Origin: Carya illinoinensis
Lineage: Eukaryota; Streptophyta; Magnoliopsida; Fagales; Juglandaceae
NCBI RefSeq assembly: GCF_018687715.1
Contig: NC_056766.1
Location: 1,922,001 to 1,986,000 of the forward strand
Direction of reading: 5' to 3'
DNA length: 64,000 bases
Shown here: one piece after another, positions 10,816 to 23,299 of the stretch
How positions within the stretch are numbered: the first letter of the stretch is position 1
How the letters are laid out: each line of letters begins with the position of its first letter
Notes under the pieces: generated by a model
The model's database searches: none
What the model saw: only the letters and a program-made list of their open reading frames with translations
What the model was told of the DNA's origin: nothing
Program-made: the position numbers and the translations under genes

Positions 10816-12184
10816 TATTATTTATTTATTTTTTATTCATAACTTAATTAAATTTTTTTACTTATCATCCATACATCACATATTTAATAAGGAAAAAAAT
10901 AAAAACTTATTTCTAATATATGGTATAATAATGATTAATAGAACTTTTTCTTAAAGACTACCAAAAATTGTACACATGCATGTACTATATCACATCAATT
11001 GATTGTGCCAATATTCCACCCATAAATTATGGTATCATCCATACATCATAAATTAATAGAGACCTCACAAACTTAAAGAATAAATCTATATACTAATTTG
11101 AGAATAGAATAAATATTATTTTAAAACTGAAACAAAATCCAACACTTCGAACTCGTGCCTCTATTAGTCGGACGTGGCATTGTCATTGTCCCCATCATAA
11201 ACATTAATTAAGAGTAGTTTGTGTAAAATAATAAGGGGGTGAGAATGAACACGTGTATTGATGGAAAGTTGAAACTATAAAGTTTGAGTGCTGCTCGGTT
11301 GCGTTCAGCAGTGGTAGCTGGCATGTAAAACTCATATTTTTATTTTTTTATTTATATTTTTTAATATTTTAAAAATTATAAAAAATAATAATATATTAAT
11401 AGTCAATTTTTTAATTAATAAATAAAATAAAAAATATATAGAAGTAATCAAACTAAAAAGAAAAAATAGCATTATTCATCCAGTTTTGTATGAGACGTGA
11501 TGGAATTTACTTGGCGCTCCAAAAAGCTCAAAGTTCTAAAGGTGCATAAAAATGTCGTTGAAATTACAGCTTTTCCCTTTAGCTTTGGTGATTAATCTGC
11601 CAAGATAATATTTTGATTTTTTTTTAATTTTTTTTTTTTTTTATAAAGAATGGCTCTACTTTCGATGTTATTGATAACCCTTCAAAAAGTTTAATAATAC
11701 ATAAATCTAAAAAACAAACTTTATAATGTAGTAACAGAATTATATCATATCTTAGCTTTCTAATGATTCAAAGTGTTAGCCACAACATAAAAAAAAAACA
11801 CATAAATAGGATTAATTACCATGCATCATGCAAACGTCAATATTACAATAGAAGAAAAGGGTAATGGAGGTAAAAGTACCTATGTTTACTTAACAAGGTG
11901 GTGATCATAAAGAATAAAGAAAAATAATTTTTATAGTTACGAGTGCCGTCGTATAATTATTTAAAAAATAAATAAATATAAAATTTACATAAAAAATAAT
12001 TTTTTAATAATAAACTATATATTTTTTAGTAACATTATTCAAGAATAAAATAGAAAGAGAAAATGTAATTAATATAATGGGAAATAAAATTTATCTTAAA
12101 GTAATTTGATAAATTTATTTTAAAATTAAAGTAATTTTATAATTTAACATACTATGTGAATCTATTGTCACTTTATGAATTCAT

Positions 12185-12560
12185 TAAGGTTTTGTTTGGT
12201 ACCTTAAAATTTTTATCTTAAATTTAAAATTCTCATCTCATTATTATAATTTTTTTAAATTTATATACAAAATATAATAAATAATTAATTTTTAAAAAAT
12301 TTTCAAGTTATAAGATAATAATAATATTAAATACAATATTTTAATATTTTATCTTAAAATTTAAAATTCTAATATCAAAATTCTCACTTACTAAATTGAA
12401 TTTAAAAAAATATTTCTTTAATATTTCCATTACTATTTAGTTTAGTATTACTATTTATTATCTTAATTTTTATTTTTTATGATATGATATTAAATAATAA
12501 ATTTATAAATAAAATATTATAAATAATTTAATTTTATATTATGAAATGATGAGAAATGAG
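12185..12560. repeat. Nested MITE-like block near the GIGANTEA promoter
   Basis: AT-rich sequence with repeated TTTGTTTGGTACCTTAAAATTTT..AAAATTCTCATCTCA and later AATGATGAGAAATGAGAA words, interrupted by similar sequence. It resembles a family A element with another inserted into it. It ends about 130 bp before the evening element. Confidence 0.5.
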
Positions 12561-12688
12561 AAGTAGATTTTTTTCATTAGCTAATTTTCACAGTCAATAC
12601 CACTTTCATCAACATCGAATGAAATATCGAACGGCACAAACACGAGGAAGACATACACCTGAGTACCATGTCAAGTGAAACCCCAATG

Positions 12689-12697
12689 AAAATATCT
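12689..12697 (+). promoter_or_regulatory. Evening element in the GIGANTEA promoter
   Basis: An exact AAAATATCT, the evening element bound by CCA1/LHY/RVE clock factors. It is about 1.08 kb before the GIGANTEA ATG and roughly 350 bp before the likely start of the leader. GIGANTEA is known to be evening-expressed under such elements in Arabidopsis. Near matches (AAAATATCA at about 12956 and 13123) may be weaker sites. That it functions here is inference. Confidence 0.7.
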
Positions 12698-12999
12698 AGC
12701 AAGTAGCCTATCACCGGCTACCACGTAAGAACTCCACCAGAATATAATATTAAGAAACGAGGGGGGCATATTTAAGTCATTCAAAAACCTACTGTCGTAA
12801 GTGGGCCTCGTGCCTGACGAATAGACTGAGAACTAGTTGTAGTACAAATCTATTGTAATGGATGTCTGTATCATGTATGTATGCATATGCATGGTATGGA
12901 AATTGGATGGGAAAGCTTGACATGACGTGACAGCCAGCCTCTAAGCCGAGCGGAAAATATCATTGCCACGTATACATCCAAATCTAAGCCTCGCAGCAC

Positions 13000-13766
13000 A
13001 GAGGTCCTAAAGATATTCTCTCTCACCACCCATACTCTTCAACCTCCCAAAAATATTTCAGAAATCTGAAAAAAAGAAAAGAACGCGCAGAAGAAGGAAA
13101 AAAAAATTTACAGTCGGCGTAAAATATCACGAAGATTTTGGTCAGAAATCGGCTTGCGGAGAACTAGCAGGTGCTTTGTTCATTTTTAACTCGATTTTTC
13201 TTATACATGTATATATGATAATTAGATAATTTTCATTGATGCTTCATGCTTAGTTTGACGTTATAAGTCGCGATTTTGCCATTAAAAAATAGTTTAGGAC
13301 TTTTGAGTTGAAAGGTTCTGTGATTTTTAGGATACGTTTGCCAAATTTATACCTAGAAAAAGCTTAGTTGAGCTGGCTATCTTCTGGTTGCCAAGTGTTC
13401 AGATTATGATTTTTATTTATTTTTTATTTAAGATTTCTGATTTCATGCTTTTGATTTGAAAAATTTTGGTGCATAATTCTAATCTGTTCTCACTGAAATC
13501 AGATTTAGAAAGTGTTCCTACAAGCTACCGAGATTTGCAGCCTGGAGGTCTGAAGCTTTTCCGAGGAAGAGATTTTGAATTATGTTTCTTGAGTTTATTT
13601 CTTTTTCCTAGTTGTGGAGCTCAAATCTTTGGTTGCTAATGGATCGCAGGAAAACGTTAAGGGCGGAATGTTGAATTACGATATTTTGATTCTTGATTGG
13701 TAGCGGTTTTGCGGTTACGGTTGCGGCTACGGCTAAATTTTATTTGTTGGAAGATTATTATTTTCT
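13000..13766 (+). promoter_or_regulatory. GI: GIGANTEA 5' leader with leader introns and a short uORF
   Basis: A CT- and A-rich leader starts around 13010-13030. A splice donor follows AACTAGCAG at 13170/13171, and a small non-coding exon may lie at about 13501-13545, ending GCCTGGAG before a GT. A last leader exon would start near 13650 after ATCGCAG. That last part contains a complete upstream reading frame of 11 codons plus stop at 13668-13703 (MLNYDILILDW). Intron placements are inferred from splice-like signals only. Confidence 0.5.
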
Positions 13767-16700
13767 ATGGCTGGTTCGTGTGAGAGGTGGATTGATGGTC
13801 TTCAATTCTCTTCTTTGTTCTGGCCTCCGCCACAGGATGCGCAGCAACGAAAGGTGCGGTAGATTTAATTCTAAGGTCTCGGGATTTTGTGGTTGAATAT
13901 CTTTATTTAAGTTGTTGAATTTTCGTTGAGTTATTTTCTTTTCATTTCGTCGTTTATTGCTCCATGGTCAAGCCCCCGAAAACTTTCCGAGTAAGTAAAT
14001 ATGCTGGAGATAACTGAATATTGAAGGGCTTACGATAATAGTTATGGGTGCATATGAGTGCATGGTTGGAAAGTTGGAAATCTTTATTTCAGTTGTTGAA
14101 TTTTTGTTGCGTTCTTTTCATTTCATTTCGTCGTTTATTTCTCTGTGGTCAAGCCCCTGAAAGCTATCCGAGTAAGTAAATATGCTGGAGATAACTGAAT
14201 ATTGAAGGACTTGTGATCATAGGTATGGGTGCATATGAGTGCATGTTTGGAAAGATAATTTGGATTCCCGTAAGTGCCTCAGAACGAGGATGATATGGCA
14301 GAGTGTTCACTGCTAGAAGTTGCTTATATGGAGGGTTTTTTTTTTTTTTTTTTTATTTATTTTTTTTTATTTTTTGTTTTTTAAATTTCAGTCTCCAGAG
14401 TGCTATGCTAGGATTTTTATTTTTCCTGATATGGAGTAAATTTTGTTGTTCCTTAGGCACCGAGAAATTTTATTCTGAAAGAAGTGCTTAAAATCCTGTT
14501 TTCATATACCAAAGTTGTTTGCAGTTTTTTTGGTATAAAATACGTGGAAGTTACTGATATATGCTGTTGGTATCAACTTTGATGTAAGGAATTTACATGA
14601 ATCATAAACTGAAAACGTTTTCATTGAACTTTAGAAATGATTAAGGTCATTAAAGTTATTTTTCAAAGAGAGAAAGCATAGAGTAACTTAGAAAGATCTG
14701 AAACATTCATAGTTCCGATCAAGGGTTAAGAGTTTGTATCTTATCTTTAAATCAATCTTTCATGAATTATTTGTATTTTTGGACAGATGCTTTTATATAC
14801 TCTCTCTCTCTCTCTCTCTCTAATATTCCTTACTTGATTGTTTATGGTTATTTGATTTTTGCTTCTTTTAAGTCTATTTTGACACAGGCTTCTTTCTTTC
14901 CTTCTTCCACAGGCTCAAATTACTGCCTATGTTGAGTACTTTGGTCAATTTACATCAGAACAGTTTCCAGAGGATATTGCCGAGGTATGCTTTTGCATTC
15001 TTATTTCCGAAATCATTTTTGTTATCCTGAACTGAACTAATACTATTAATATGTTCTTTATGACAGTTGATCCGCAACCGCTATCCATCAAAAGAAAAGC
15101 GTCTTTTTGATGATGTATTAGGTACTGATGCTTTACCCATGTTAGTTGTGACATGAATTGATAAAACCTGAATTTATTATTTGAAAATATTTTTCTTGTA
15201 GCTGGATGATAACTGCTTTGTGTATGTAAATATATTTCCAGCTACGTTTGTCCTTCACCATCCAGAGCATGGGCATGCAGTTGTTCTTCCAATTATTTCA
15301 TGTATCATTGATGGTACGTTGGTGTATGATAGGACCAGTCCTCCATTTGCCTCTTTCATATCCCTAGTCTGCCCGAGCAGTGAGGTATGACCCTAAGGAG
15401 ATAATTGTTGCTACTTCCAAGTCTCTTTCACTTCATACTGAAAATTTGCCTTACTTGATGGACTGTATTTTTTATCTTAATAATTCCAAGCTTATATCTG
15501 ATCTCTTTTATTTTCTTGTTTTCATTAGAGCCTGCAATGTGCTTTACAAATTGTAGAGGGAGTTCATACTAATAGTCTTTTACGTAGTTTTTGCAGAATG
15601 AATACTCTGAACAGTGGGCTTTGGCATGTGGAGAGATCTTGCGAGTTTTAACTCACTACAATCGCCCAATATACAAGATGGAACAACCAAATGGTGATAC
15701 AGAAAGAAGCAGTAGTGGCTGTGAGGCTTCCACAAGTGACTCTATTGACAGGCAATCCATCCATATTCCTTTGGCACAAAAAGAGAGGAAACCTTTGAGG
15801 CCTTTGTCTCCCTGGATTACGGACATACTGCTAGCTGCTCCTCTCGCTATCAGGAGTGACTACTTCCGATGGTGAGTGCATCATTTGAATGTGGCATAGT
15901 GCTTCCAATCTAGTTTGGAAGTCATCAAATCAAGCTTATGTTGTTGATAATAAGTCATTTGTGTTGGGAAGGTGAACCATTAACTGTTATCTGATCCATT
16001 TCTTAGGGAAAAACGAAACAAACACAAATTTGGTTTAATATATATATTTTTCCTGGTGGTACTTTATTCAGAGATACTTTGTTCAATTCACAAATTCATA
16101 CTCAGCAATAACATTAATGAAAAAAAAGGAGTTATATTATTATTTTTGCCTCTTTTTTGTTACTGACAAACTGGTATTCAGTGGTTCCAAACTGCCTTTC
16201 ATTAATTAATTATACTCTTCAAACTGCAATTCAACATTTATAACAGTTTGTCCTTTATTCTCGCTCTCTACCAGCACACCTGTTTTTTGCTTAGTAAACT
16301 GGAATTTATTATGCTTGTACCATTATCATGATATTCTTGACCAGTCAAGTAGGTGCGATACATTGTGCCAGATTGGGGGAAAATGTTGAGGGCATGCAAT
16401 TTTTGGTTTGTGCCAATGGTATTGAGGTAGACCTGTCCAGCAATTTTTATTGCTGGTCCATATCATACTCTTTGTAACATTCCAAAATTAGCAGTGTCTT
16501 GATAACTTTCAATATCATGCTGATTTTATTGATGGTTAACAACACCAAGTATGAACTATAAGGTAATATTTGATTATAGTTGTCAATTGGTAGTAAAAAT
16601 TTCACAGTTGATATTTGAGATATTTAATCATTCTGTTGGTTTGTTTACATATGTCCTTATGTAAGGTTAGAGTTGTTTTTCATGTATTTATAGGTGCAGT

Positions 16701-17815
16701 GGTGTAATGGGTAAATATGCTGCTGGAGAACTCAAGCCACCCACAACTGGTCAGTTAAATTTCTGTCATCGAATGTGACTTTGCAGTATGTACTTTTTGA
16801 TATATATTTCTACATATAATTTGAATGATAGTATCAAATTTGCAATAAATTGTCATTTGTAGACTTTACTTTTGCTACACATTTTATGGAATGTCATTTA
16901 TTTCTTCAAGTCATAATAGATTTTTGATAGGTAAAACAGATTTTTGTTAATACCAATAAATAAAGGAAATAGGCTTAGCCCAAGCACATGGGATGTATAC
17001 GAGAGAAGGCTTTTCTACTGTAAGTAATAAATAAACAAATATGTGTAGCGTATAATTTTAGTTGAAATGATTGGAAAACATACTGATGTACATCACAAAA
17101 CACTGAAGCTAGTGAAATTCTTGGTTGATTTGCATGCCTTTACGTGAAAACTGAATAACAACTTGTACTGACATTTGAGTTCTGGGGTCTTCAAGTAGTA
17201 AGGCTGAGAGAAAATAAGTAGGAAAAAGGGACAAAAAATGCATGGATGGTCTAGGTTAAGATTGGGGCTCTGATAACATGTGGTGTTAATAGCTTGAGAC
17301 ATCAAATCGGAAAAAGAAATCAAGAGATCCACGACAGAGTGGTTTGTTTCTCTATTTACCTACATTGCTAAAATACGGTAGGCAGTTTCTCCATATCATG
17401 CGGATTAGCAATTTAGCACTACCATTGCCTACATGCAAACCCTCTTCTAATTTTCTTAAATATGATATTTAATAAGAAACTTCACTTCTTGAGACGGACA
17501 AGGACCAAAGCCCATCTGACTCTCTTTCTTTCAGCTTCTTCTCGTGGACCTGGAAAGCATCCTCAGCTCATGCCATCAACGCCACGGTGGGCTGTTGCTA
17601 ATGGTGCTGGTGTCATATTAAGTGTATGCGATGATGAAGTTGCTCGCTATGAAACTGCTACTTTAACGGCAGTGGCTGTCCCAGCACTTCTGCTTCCTCC
17701 TCCAACAACAGCTCTGGATGAGCATTTGGTTGCTGGCCTGCCAGCTCTTGAGCCATATGCACGCCTATTTCATAGGTTAATATCTGAACCTTGCATCCTT
17801 TCTTCTTCTTCTTCC

Positions 17816-17849
<34 letters not shown>

Positions 17850-20800
17850 ATTTTTTATTTTCAGTGAAAAAGAGAAACAAAAGGAAAATAAAAGAAATGA
17901 ATCGGTGTACATCTTGGCTTTAACTGGATATGTTTACTCAATCTTTTTGTTTGGTCTGTTAGATATTATGCCATTGCTACTCCGAGTGCCACCCAGAGAC
18001 TGCTTCTTGGACTTCTAGAAGCACCACCATCATGGGCTCCAGATGCACTTGATGCTGCTGTCCAGCTTGTGGAACTCCTTCGCGCTGCTGAAGACTATGT
18101 ATCTGGCATTAGGGTAAGCCAGATACTTGAGGTTGCAAACTTTGTATATGCTGTGATTCCATTCTTCTGATCAAATATTCAATGGAACTCGGTTAAACCC
18201 ATACCATTTTTTGTCATCCCATTAACAGACTGCTTCATTAGTATCAGCGATCTGCAGAAAGATTTTTGTTTATATGGAAAACCTGAAGTGTGTATGCAAA
18301 TTATTTATTCTATTGACACATTTTGTTTCCCTTGAACTAAGCATTTAGATGTCAATTACAGACCATGCACTTTAACCTAAGGTTGATACATGGCATTATG
18401 TCACTAAGTTTTCTATTCTCACTTTTATCAATATGGGCCTTGATATTTCAACTACTGCTTATTAATGGGTTCCATATGATTGATGTTTTTAAATTATATC
18501 AAATTAAAGCGTTGGCTAAATCATCATTAGCCACACAACCTATGGTTTAAATCAACCAATTTCTCCTTAATAAATGTTACATTGATTTATGGGCACTGCT
18601 AGTAGAAATTTGTTCTCTGTTGATTCTCCAAAAGTTGGGCTAGCTTGCTGTGCTTTTAATTCTGTCAACCTACTTCTGGCCATAATATTTTCTGGAATGG
18701 ACCAAAACTCCAATTTCAATCAAAGCGTAGACAAATTATTTCTAACTGAATTTGCTAGCTGTGGGGTGAAAAGTGTGAATTGGATGGCCCTAGGATTAAG
18801 GGTAAGCAAGGGAGCAGAAAAGCAAATAGTGTTTGGGAAAAGTGACATATTTATAGTTACCATATATCCAGTACCGCATCTCATATTGGGAGTGGAGGCC
18901 AATTAGGAGAATAGTTTGATAACCATATTATCTGGCAGGGCTGTGGATATTTCTCTCATATTTTTGGAACAAAGTAATCTAATATACAGCACTTGTTCCT
19001 TTCGGTAAAGTTATATACCATGGGATGACTTGCTATGGCACTTCTACTTCCTCTTCGGGACAAAATGAAAGATTCATGATAGCTTTCAGAACTGACTGAT
19101 CTAAAGGCTTATATCATTTCTCTTTTTTGCTGTAATAATTCCTTTCCTGTCTGTTCATGTAGCTTCCAAGGAACTGGATGCATCTGCATTTCTTGCGTGC
19201 AATTGGGACTGCAATGTCCATGAGAGCAGGAATAGCTGCTGATGCTGCAGCAGCTTTACTTTTCCGCGTACTCTCACAGCCTGCATTACTTTTTCCTCCA
19301 TTACAGCAAGTGGAGGGAGTCGAAGTTCAACCTGAATCTTTTGGAGATTATGGTTCATCCTATAAAAAGCAGGTACAATTGACAATGTTGGCATGTCTTT
19401 CCCATCTTTCTCTGTTTTATGGCTACAAACGCAGAAAAACACTTTATTATAGTTGGATTGAATATTATTCATTTTTTTTTTTTTTTTTTTTATCTATCTA
19501 CCCAACCTAAATATTTTCTCAAATGTTAATCGTGATCAGAGAGAAGTGCCTGCGGTTGAAGCAACTATTGAAGCTACCGCCCAAGGGATTGCATCAATGC
19601 TTTGTGCCCATGGCCCTGAGGTTGAATGGAGGATTTGTACCATATGGGAAGCTGCATACGGCCTGATTCCATTAAGTTCCTCTGCGGTTGATCTTCCAGA
19701 AATCATAGTTGCAACTCCTTTGCAACCGCCCATATTATCATGGAATCTGTACATACCTCTCCTAAAGGTTTTTGAATATCTTCCTCGTGGTAGTCCATCA
19801 GAAGCATGTCTCATGAAGATATTTGTTGCTACCGTTGAAGCGATTCTTCAGAGAACGTTTCCACCTGAGTCCTCTAAAGAACAAACCAGAAAAACAAGAT
19901 ACCTCTCTGTCATAGGATCTGCCTCCAAAAACCTTGCTGTGGCAGAGCTTCGTACTATGGTCCATTCACTTTTCTTAGAATCATGTGCCTCTGTAGAGCT
20001 TGCTTCACGCCTGCTTTTTGTGGTGTTAACTGTGTGCGTTAGTCATGAGGCTCAGTCCAATGGGAACAAGAAGTCAAGTGGAATAGAAACTTATCCTCCT
20101 AATGAAGTCATTGAGGACTTACAAGCAATATCTGAAAAGCAAAGAGAGATGAAAACTAGGAAGTTAAAAAAACAAGGGCCTGTGGCAGCATTTGATTCAT
20201 ATGTTCTAGCTGCGGTTTGTGCTCTTGCCTGCGAGCTTCAGTTGTTTCCTATGATTTCAAGGGCTGGTAATTACTCGAGTTCAAAAGATGTATCACATGT
20301 AGCCGCCAAGCCAATGAAAATAAATGGATCTGCTGACAAGTTCCAAAATGGTGTTGACTCAGCTGTTCGCCATACTCACAGAATCTTGGCAATTTTAGAG
20401 GCACTTTTCTCGCTGAAGCCATCTTCTATTGGAACCTCATGGAGTTACAGTTCAAACGAGATAGTTGCTGCAGCCATGGTTGCCGCTCATGTTTCTGGAC
20501 TATTTAGAAGGTCAAAGGCTTGCATGCATGCTCTTTCGGTCTTGATGCGATGCAAGTGGGACAATGAAATTTACACGAGGGCATCATCACTGTACAACCT
20601 CATTGATATTCACAGCAAAGCTGTTGCATCCATCGTCGACAAGGCTGAGCCATTAGAAGCACACTTAATACATACACCAGTATGGAGAGATTCCCTCCTG
20701 GGTTTTGATGGCAAAAAACAAAATCAATGCAAAAATGGTGTTTGCTTTGATCCAGAGCAGCCATCTACCTCAGTGTCTTTGTATTCAGATACTAAATTTA

Positions 20801-21324
20801 ATTCTGAAAGAGCACCACACTTGAATGAAGGCTTAGGGAACACCTTGGGTAAAGGTATTGCAAATTTCCCATTAGATGCATCAGATTTGGCCAACTTCCT
20901 CACGATGGACAGGCATATAGGATTTAACTGCAGTGCAAAAGTTCTTCTAAGATCTGTGCTAGCAGAGAAACAAGAGTTATGTTTCTCTGTTGTGTCATTG
21001 CTGTGGCACAAGTTGATCACGGCTCCTGAAACCCAACCAAGTGCAGAAAGCACTTCTGCTCATCAAGGTTGGAGGCAGGTAATCTTATATGTGTCATATC
21101 TATTGCATTTTTTTTTTTTGTTTCGGTCTTTCATAACATGAGCTCTATGAACAGAGCCAACATACATTGCCGGCTATAATGTATCCCTACGCTGATTTTT
21201 ATTCCTTCGCAATAATTCAATGGTATGATGCAAGTTTGAATGTACCTTGTCAAGATGTGGGAAGTGAATTCTTGTCATTTAAAAGGAACCATGGAATTTA
21301 AAGGATATGCTCCTGCTACTATTT

Positions 21325-21421
<97 letters not shown>

Positions 21422-23299
21422 CTATAATATAATATAATATATGTATTTGTTTTTCGTGAAAAATAAGATAAAAACATTTATTTGCTGTTTTCTCTTTGTA
21501 ATTTATCGTCACTAATAATTTTTATAACATTTAACATAGATTGTGTTGGGGACTCGAAAGGTTGACTGGGGAACAAAATATTTGCCTTGACTAGTATATG
21601 GGATTCTACATTTTTCATTAAAGTAGAAGATTTTTGCTATTATCAACAGGCTTTTGGGACAGTTGATTCATCTAATATTTTTCTGTTACAGTTCATCTGA
21701 ATTATTGTTTCTATTATTAATGGAAACATATTTGGATGTATCTAGGTTGTTGATGCGCTATGTAATGTCGTGTCATCTTCACCAACAAAAGCAGCTACAG
21801 CAGTTGTTCTTCAGGTCCAAACTTCTGTTCAATTTATAAATCATCAATTACATATATTTTAGATTTGCTTTTTGCCTGACTTGAAACCACCAATTTTTTC
21901 TTCTTCTAAAGGTCATAAATTTCAGAACGGCTTTTGAGATAGGACCTAAACATAGCTTCTGGGCAAAGGGATTGCATAAATTTTAACCTTGTATGATACA
22001 TTGATAATGAAGAATGAAGTTTGCCTAGCTGGTGTTCTTATCACCCACGTATTGACTGGTATATCATTATTTGAATTACATAATTTGTTTCTTCACTTTC
22101 TGGCCTTTGTGCTCTTGTCAGGCGGAGAGGGAATTGCAGCCTTGGATTGCCAAAGATGATGATCAAGGTCAGAAGATGTGGAGAATCAACCAACGGATTG
22201 TAAGATTGATTGTGGAGCTCATGAGGAATCACGATAGGCCAGAATCATTGGTGATTTTGGCAAGTGCATCAGATCTACTTCTGCGCGCAACGGACGGGAT
22301 GCTCGTTGATGGAGAAGCTTGCACTTTACCACAGCTGGAGGTAAGCTCTCACAACATTAATTCATGTTTTTCAGTTCCAGCAGATATAGTCAGCGACCAT
22401 GTTTAAATTTGGAGTCTGTGGTTCTCTACTCTCCTTATCCTGTTGCAATAGGTGTTTCTGTTTTTTTATTCTACAAGGTTGCTGATATGATTTGAAATGT
22501 CGAAAAGAGTGTGCTCCTTATGGTTTTTAGTTTATTCTTGAACCATAATTGCTTTCTTGATATATCAATCAAAACATGAAAATTGTCAGCTACTGGAAGC
22601 CACGGCTAGAGCAATTCAGCCGGTGCTGCAGTGGGGAGAATCTGGGTTGGCGGTTGCAGATGGCCTTTCAAACCTCTTAAAGGTAAACACTGATCCATCA
22701 TTGACGCACTCCATGGAGTTGGGTTCCAGGCTGAATATCGTAAACTTTGCTATCTACTTGGGCATTGGAAACTCCAAATTTCTGATGTACCGGCAACTTC
22801 TTATTGCTCTATCGTTCATCTTAGATTTTGTTCTATACGTTTGGCACTTTATGTAGTTACTTTATATGAACATGTGTGACTAAGTGTGACAAAATATAGG
22901 ATAAAAGCAGTATTTTCTCTAATGAGTGGCAGTGCAATGCTACTAATTCTAAGAGAAGACCCTTTACTAACATCAGTTGCTTGGTCTAATGCTCTGCAGT
23001 GTCGGGTACCAGCTACCATCCGATGCCTCTCTCATCCGAGTGCACATGTTCGCGCTTTGAGCACATCAGTTCTTCGAGATATTTTGCACACTGGTTCGTT
23101 CAAATCTAATTCTAAACCTGTCGACATAAATGGCATCCGCGGTCCCTCCTATCAGTATTTCAGTTTAGACGTTATTGACTGGCAAGCAAGCATTGAGAAA
23201 TGCTTAGCATGGGAAGCTCACAGCAGACTTGCAGCCGGAATGCCTATCCAATTTCTTGATGCTGCCGCCAAGGAATTAGGCTGTACTATTTCCCTATGA
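13767..23299 (+). CDS. GI: GIGANTEA, circadian clock and flowering-time protein
   Basis: Large plant-specific nuclear/cytosolic protein that works with FKF1 and ZTL in the clock and in photoperiodic flowering. Coding exons: 13767-13853, 14913-14984, 15067-15121, 15242-15384, 15597-15871, 16694-16749, 17535-17775, 17963-18113, 19163-19372, 19540-21078, 21746-21814, 22122-22340, 22590-22682, 23000-23299. They sum to 3510 bp, giving 1169 aa, with consistent phases and GT-AG borders; Arabidopsis GI is 1173 aa. The product starts MAGSCERWIDGLQFSSLF, has the conserved FGQFTSEQFPEDIAELI block and ends AAKELGCTISL. The 1539-bp exon 10 encodes the central region. No stop or frameshift was found, so the gene looks intact. 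An evening element upstream fits clock control. Introns hold repeats, including a 181-bp tandem duplication in the first coding intron. RPS18 follows 2.4 kb downstream on the same strand. Confidence 0.97.
13893..14254 (+). repeat. 181-bp tandem duplication in GIGANTEA intron
   Basis: Two adjacent copies with a constant 181-bp offset, about 13893-14073 and 14074-14254. Both contain TTTCGTCGTTTAT, GTCAAGCCCC, GAGTAAGTAAATATGCTGG and GCATATGAGTGCATG. They differ at scattered bases, so the duplication is not brand new. It lies in the first coding intron, starting 40 bp after the donor. Confidence 0.9.
14798..14821 (+). repeat. (TC)n microsatellite in GIGANTEA intron
   Basis: About twelve CT/TC units upstream of the second coding exon. 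It is a simple repeat, possibly adding to intron pyrimidine content. Confidence 0.85.
16915..17345. repeat. Probable retroelement remnants in GIGANTEA intron 6
   Basis: At 16915-17020 the sequence TTTTTGATAGGTAA..AATAGGCTTAGCCCAAGCAC..GTATACGAGAG resembles a dispersed retro-derived repeat I associate with woody eudicots. At about 17260-17282 the minus strand contains ACATGTTATCAGAGCCCC, close to an initiator-Met tRNA primer-binding site. No coding capacity is seen. Identification rests on memory of similar sequences. Confidence 0.35.
21325..21418. repeat. Compound (TA)n(GA)n microsatellite in GIGANTEA intron 10
   Basis: About ten TA units followed by about 36 uninterrupted GA units (21346-21418). 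The long perfect tract is expected to be highly length-variable. It sits between exon 10 and exon 11. Confidence 0.95.

Larger units (their letters stand above)
9756..12600. other. AT-rich intergenic region upstream of GIGANTEA
   Basis: No gene supported. It is dominated by MITE-like blocks, including a directly repeated block (about 9950-10075 and 10290-10410), two adjacent family A copies in opposite orientation (10430-10815), a block at 11330-11470, and a nested set at 12185-12560. A G-box CACGTG lies at 11250-11255. Confidence 0.45.

Noticed and set aside
18365..18906. Open frames within the GIGANTEA intron between 18113 and 19163
   Set aside because: They lie between confirmed coding exons, have no GI similarity and no splice continuity.
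19536..19814. Minus-strand open frame opposite the large GIGANTEA exon
   Set aside because: Antisense shadow of a strongly conserved coding exon.
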